The notes under the pieces: model-generated
Seen by the model: only the letters and a program-made list of their open reading frames with translations
The model's database searches: none
What the model was told of the DNA's origin: nothing
In this document: positions 61,564 to 64,000 of the stretch, one piece after another
Position numbering within the stretch: position 1 is the stretch's first letter
How the letters are laid out: the number at the start of each line of letters is the position of its first letter
DNA from: JAYOEY01 sp038116945
GTDB lineage: Bacteria; Pseudomonadota; Alphaproteobacteria; MPNO01; UBA2964
Direction of reading: 5' to 3'
Assembly (NCBI GenBank): GCA_038116945.1
Contig: JAYOEY010000006.1
Span: 115,543-179,542 of the forward strand
Length of the DNA: 64,000 bases
Translations under genes and position numbers: made by a program

Positions 61564-62931
61564 CTATCCCATCGCTCCGATATAGAAAATGGCGATCCCG
61601 GCGGCGGAGGCGACACCCAGCGTCGGAAGCATCCCGACGCGAAATTTGAGGACCGCGACCATCGCGCCGGCGGCAAGCAGCAGCGCGCCGAAATCGAGCG
61701 TGTTCCAGACCGGAACATGGAGCCGCAGCAGGCCCGTCTGCACGATGTCCACCTTGCCAAACAGAACATGCAGCGCGAACCAGATCGCGAGATTCAGGAT
61801 CACCCCGACCACCGCTGCGGTAATGCCGCCGAGCGCCGCCGACAGCGCCTTGTTGCCTCGCAGTGCCTCGATGGACGGCGCGCCGAGAAAAATCCACAGG
61901 AAGCACGGCACGAAAGTCACCCATGTGGTCAGCACCGCGCCGAGCACGCCGGCCAGCATCGGATCCAGCATCCCGGGATTGCGGTAGGCGCCCATGAAAC
62001 CCACGAACTGCACCACCATGATCAGCGGCCCGGGCGTAGTTTCGGCCATGCCGAGCCCGTCCAGCATCTCGCCCGGCGCGAGCCAGCCATAGGTAGCCAC
62101 CGCCTGCTGCGCGACATAGGCCAGTACCGCATAAGCGCCGCCGAACGTGACGACCGCCATCTTGGAAAAAAACAGGCTTTCCTGGGTGTAAGTGCTGGAG
62201 GGGCCGAGAAACGCGAACAGCAGCGCCACCGGCGCAAACCACAGCACCGCGCAAACTGCGGTCACGCGGACGGCCCGCGCGGCGGACGGACGGGTGTGAG
62301 GCGGCGGCTCTTCCTCGACATCGCCGGCATCGCCGTGCTGTCCCGCGCCCGCCGGTATCAGCGCGGGCGAGAATCGCTGCGCGAGATAACCCGCCAGCGC
62401 CGCACCGGCGACGATCAACGGGAACGGTGCGGCAAAAAAGAAGATCGCCACAAAAGCGATGCCCGCGATCGACATCATGAAGGCGTTTCCGAGAGCCCGC
62501 TGGCCGATCCGGATCACCGCCTGAACGACGACCGCCAGCACAGCCGCCTTGATGCCGAAGAACAGCGCCTGCACGAAGCTGAGATCGCGGAAACCGGCAT
62601 AGAGAATGCTGAGGATGAGAATGACGATGGCGCCCGGCAGCACGAACAGAACGCCGGCGATCAAGCCGCCCAGCGTCCGGTGCATCAGCCACCCGATATA
62701 GGTCGCAAGCTGCTGCGCCTCCGGTCCGGGCAGCAGCATGCAGTAGTTGAGGGCATGGAGGAAACGCGCCTCGCTGATCCAGCGTTTCTCGTCGACCACC
62801 AGCCGGTGCATCAGCGCGATCTGCCCCGCCGGTCCGCCAAAGCTCAGCAGCCCTACTTTCAGCCATAGCCGAAAGGCTTCGCCCATCGTTGGTCGCGGGC
62901 CGCCGGACCCGTCATGCTGCGCTGTCGTCAT
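61564..62931 (-). CDS. chrA: Chromate transporter, two-domain ChrA
   Basis: 455 residues from ATG 62931 with two homologous halves of five to six helices each. First half: FRLWLKVGLLSFGGPAGQIA, NYCMLLPGPEAQQLATYIGW. Second half: LFFSKMAVVTFGGAYAVLAY, GMAETTPGPLIMVVQFVGFM. The FGGP/FGGA and PGPEAQQ/TPGPLIM motifs are standard for CHR-family proteins, which export chromate. The frame extends to 63021, but the added residues are Arg/Pro-rich and unmatched. A cysteine-rich or ChrB regulator gene is not seen next to it. Confidence 0.92.
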   Translation of the reverse strand: MTTAQHDGSGGPRPTMGEAFRLWLKVGLLSFGGPAGQIALMHRLVVDEKRWISEARFLHALNYCMLLPGPEAQQLATYIGWLMHRTLGGLIAGVLFVLPGAIVILILSILYAGFRDLSFVQALFFGIKAAVLAVVVQAVIRIGQRALGNAFMMSIAGIAFVAIFFFAAPFPLIVAGAALAGYLAQRFSPALIPAGAGQHGDAGDVEEEPPPHTRPSAARAVRVTAVCAVLWFAPVALLFAFLGPSSTYTQESLFFSKMAVVTFGGAYAVLAYVAQQAVATYGWLAPGEMLDGLGMAETTPGPLIMVVQFVGFMGAYRNPGMLDPMLAGVLGAVLTTWVTFVPCFLWIFLGAPSIEALRGNKALSAALGGITAAVVGVILNLAIWFALHVLFGKVDIVQTGLLRLHVPVWNTLDFGALLLAAGAMVAVLKFRVGMLPTLGVASAAGIAIFYIGAMG

Positions 62932-63136
62932 TGCGATTGTCCCGCGCGTTATCCGCGGAGTCGTAGGCCCGCGGCCGGTCACCGTCAAAGCAATTCTCGG
63001 TGGAGGACCGCGGCACCGCACTGCGCAATTTCAGGCGCTCAAGTTTGTTTACCGCCCAACAATATGATATCAAACTGTTATCCATGATCCCGGCGCTTCA
63101 GCGAATTCGAACGGTCGCCGCAAAGGTCTGAAAGAC

Positions 63137-63625
63137 ATGACGAAAACCCTTGTATCGATGACGCTCAACGGGCGCGGGCGGGACGATGCCGTTCCCGACA
63201 ACATGCTGCTGGTCGACTTTCTGCGCGAGGTCGCGGGGCTGACCGGCACCAAGATCGGCTGCGACGGGGGCGAATGCGGCTGCTGCACCGTGCTGGTCGA
63301 CGGCAGGCCGCGCCATGCCTGCCTGACGCTCGCCGCCGCCTGCAGCGGAAAATCCGTCGAGACAGTGGAATCGCTGGAAAAATCGGGCCGCCTGTCGGCC
63401 ATCCAGAAAGGCTTTCACGAAAAGCTGGGCGCCCAGTGCGGATTCTGCACGCCGGGCATGATCATGGCCGCCGAAGGGCTTCTGCGCGACAATCCGACCC
63501 CGTCGGAAACCGACATCAGGCGCGGGATGGCGGCCAATATCTGCCGTTGTACGGGCTATGTGAAAATCATCGAGTCCGTTCAGGCCGCTGCCGAAGAACT
63601 GTCCGAGGCGGGGAGCGCCGCATGA
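63137..63625 (+). CDS. 2Fe-2S subunit of a xanthine dehydrogenase/CO dehydrogenase-family hydroxylase
   Basis: 162 residues. The plant-type 2Fe-2S cluster is in GCDGGECGCCTVLVDGRPRH with a fourth Cys in HACLTL; the second cluster is in GAQCGFCTPGMIMAAEGLL and NICRCTGYVKI. This is the CoxS/XdhC-type small subunit, passing electrons from the molybdenum centre. Its stop overlaps the next start as ATGA. The operon's FAD subunit is not seen before it, so it may come after the large subunit. Confidence 0.94.
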   Translation: MTKTLVSMTLNGRGRDDAVPDNMLLVDFLREVAGLTGTKIGCDGGECGCCTVLVDGRPRHACLTLAAACSGKSVETVESLEKSGRLSAIQKGFHEKLGAQCGFCTPGMIMAAEGLLRDNPTPSETDIRRGMAANICRCTGYVKIIESVQAAAEELSEAGSAA

Positions 63626-64000
63626 ACGAAAACACACCCGTCAAACCCGAAGACGTAACGCCGGTGCAGTCGGTCGGCGTACCGATGCCGCTGGTGGACG
63701 GGCCGGAAAAGGTCTCCGGCAAGGCGCTCTACGCCGCCGACTTCGTCGAAAAAGACGCGCTGGTCGGGCGCATCCTGCGGAGCCCGTTCGCGCATGCGAA
63801 TATCCTGTCCGTCGACACCTCGGCCGCCGAGGCGCTGCCGGGCGTCGAGGCGGTCGTGACGGGCATGGATTTCGCTGGCCAGTTCGGCGTGCTGCCCATC
63901 GCGCGGACCGAGTGGCCGATCGCGCGCGACCGCGTGCGCTATCGCGGCGAAGCGGTCGCCGCCGTCGCCGCCATCGACGTCGCCACGGCCCAGAAGGCGC
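63622..64000 (+). CDS. Molybdopterin-binding large subunit, xanthine dehydrogenase family (3' truncated)
   Basis: The first 126 codons are visible and the frame is open to the window edge. The N-terminus (GVPMPLVDGPEKVSGKALYA ... FVEKDALVGRILRSPFAHAN, RVRYRGEAVAAVAA) is the ald_Xan_dh_C domain of the CoxL/XdhB family, which leads the molybdenum-binding part. The start overlaps the small-subunit stop. The active-site loop that tells CO dehydrogenase from aldehyde or purine hydroxylases lies outside the window, so the substrate is open. Confidence 0.93.
   Translation, partial: MNENTPVKPEDVTPVQSVGVPMPLVDGPEKVSGKALYAADFVEKDALVGRILRSPFAHANILSVDTSAAEALPGVEAVVTGMDFAGQFGVLPIARTEWPIARDRVRYRGEAVAAVAAIDVATAQKA

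Noticed and set aside
1..64000. tRNA, rRNA, insertion sequences, phage or CRISPR elements
   Set aside because: No cloverleaf, rRNA-like stretch, transposase or integrase motif, or spaced direct-repeat array was seen on reading through the window.

Overview
The window is high-GC, densely coded DNA that looks alphaproteobacterial. This is judged from gene content (aerobic CoxS/CoxL-type hydroxylase, DUF6537-type IorB, cytochrome P460) and from GTCATCCCGG...CCGGGATCCA-type intergenic repeats. Genus cannot be fixed from sequence alone. A run of ten N at 8701-8710 shows the source is a draft or metagenome assembly.

About 45 kb (1-45111) is one large exopolysaccharide locus of the exosortase A (XrtA/EpsH) type. 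Reading left to right it holds: the end of a WalW-like deacetylase; prsT, prsR and prsK with the initiating sugar transferase; a secreted protein with a C-terminal membrane anchor; then a long minus-strand run of amidotransferase, XrtA-EpsI fusion, glycosyltransferase, FemAB-like protein, polysaccharide deacetylase, secretion ATPase, outer-membrane beta-barrel, tyrosine autokinase, chain-length protein and export lipoprotein. Next comes an acyl/amine module split across a divergent promoter: a second amidotransferase, a PLP decarboxylase and an acyl-CoA ligase on minus, and ACP, two alpha/beta hydrolases and a second FemAB-like protein on plus. The right part has a lectin-like secreted protein, UDP-GlcNAc 2-epimerase, a GT4 glycosyltransferase, two more asparagine-synthase-like proteins, CapA, a Wzx-like flippase, an exosortase-linked O-ligase/Wzy polymerase, a secreted beta-propeller/beta-helix protein and a UDP-sugar epimerase. 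Together these can make a lipid-linked repeat unit, flip it, polymerise it, export it through a periplasm-spanning channel and decorate it with acyl, amino or amide groups. PrsK/PrsR probably link expression to sigma-54.

From 45226 to the end the content is general metabolism: an LLM flavin monooxygenase, an SlyD-like FKBP, indolepyruvate:ferredoxin oxidoreductase IorAB facing an acyl-CoA synthetase, an MBL-fold protein, an orphan OmpR-type regulator, and a secreted cytochrome P460 carrying about 175 residues of CNPCAAK nonapeptide repeats (38 cysteines). After a clear terminator come a TPP enzyme, an M20 amidohydrolase, a radical SAM protein, a VOC dioxygenase-like protein, a sulfurtransferase, a two-domain ChrA and the start of a molybdenum hydroxylase operon cut by the window edge.

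The most unusual items are the Cys-repeat/P460 fusion, the four asparagine-synthase-like proteins in one polysaccharide locus, and the paired hydrolases, one with a Cys and one with an Arg where the nucleophile should be. A further one is that the locus has an exosortase but no visible canonical PEP-CTERM substrate.
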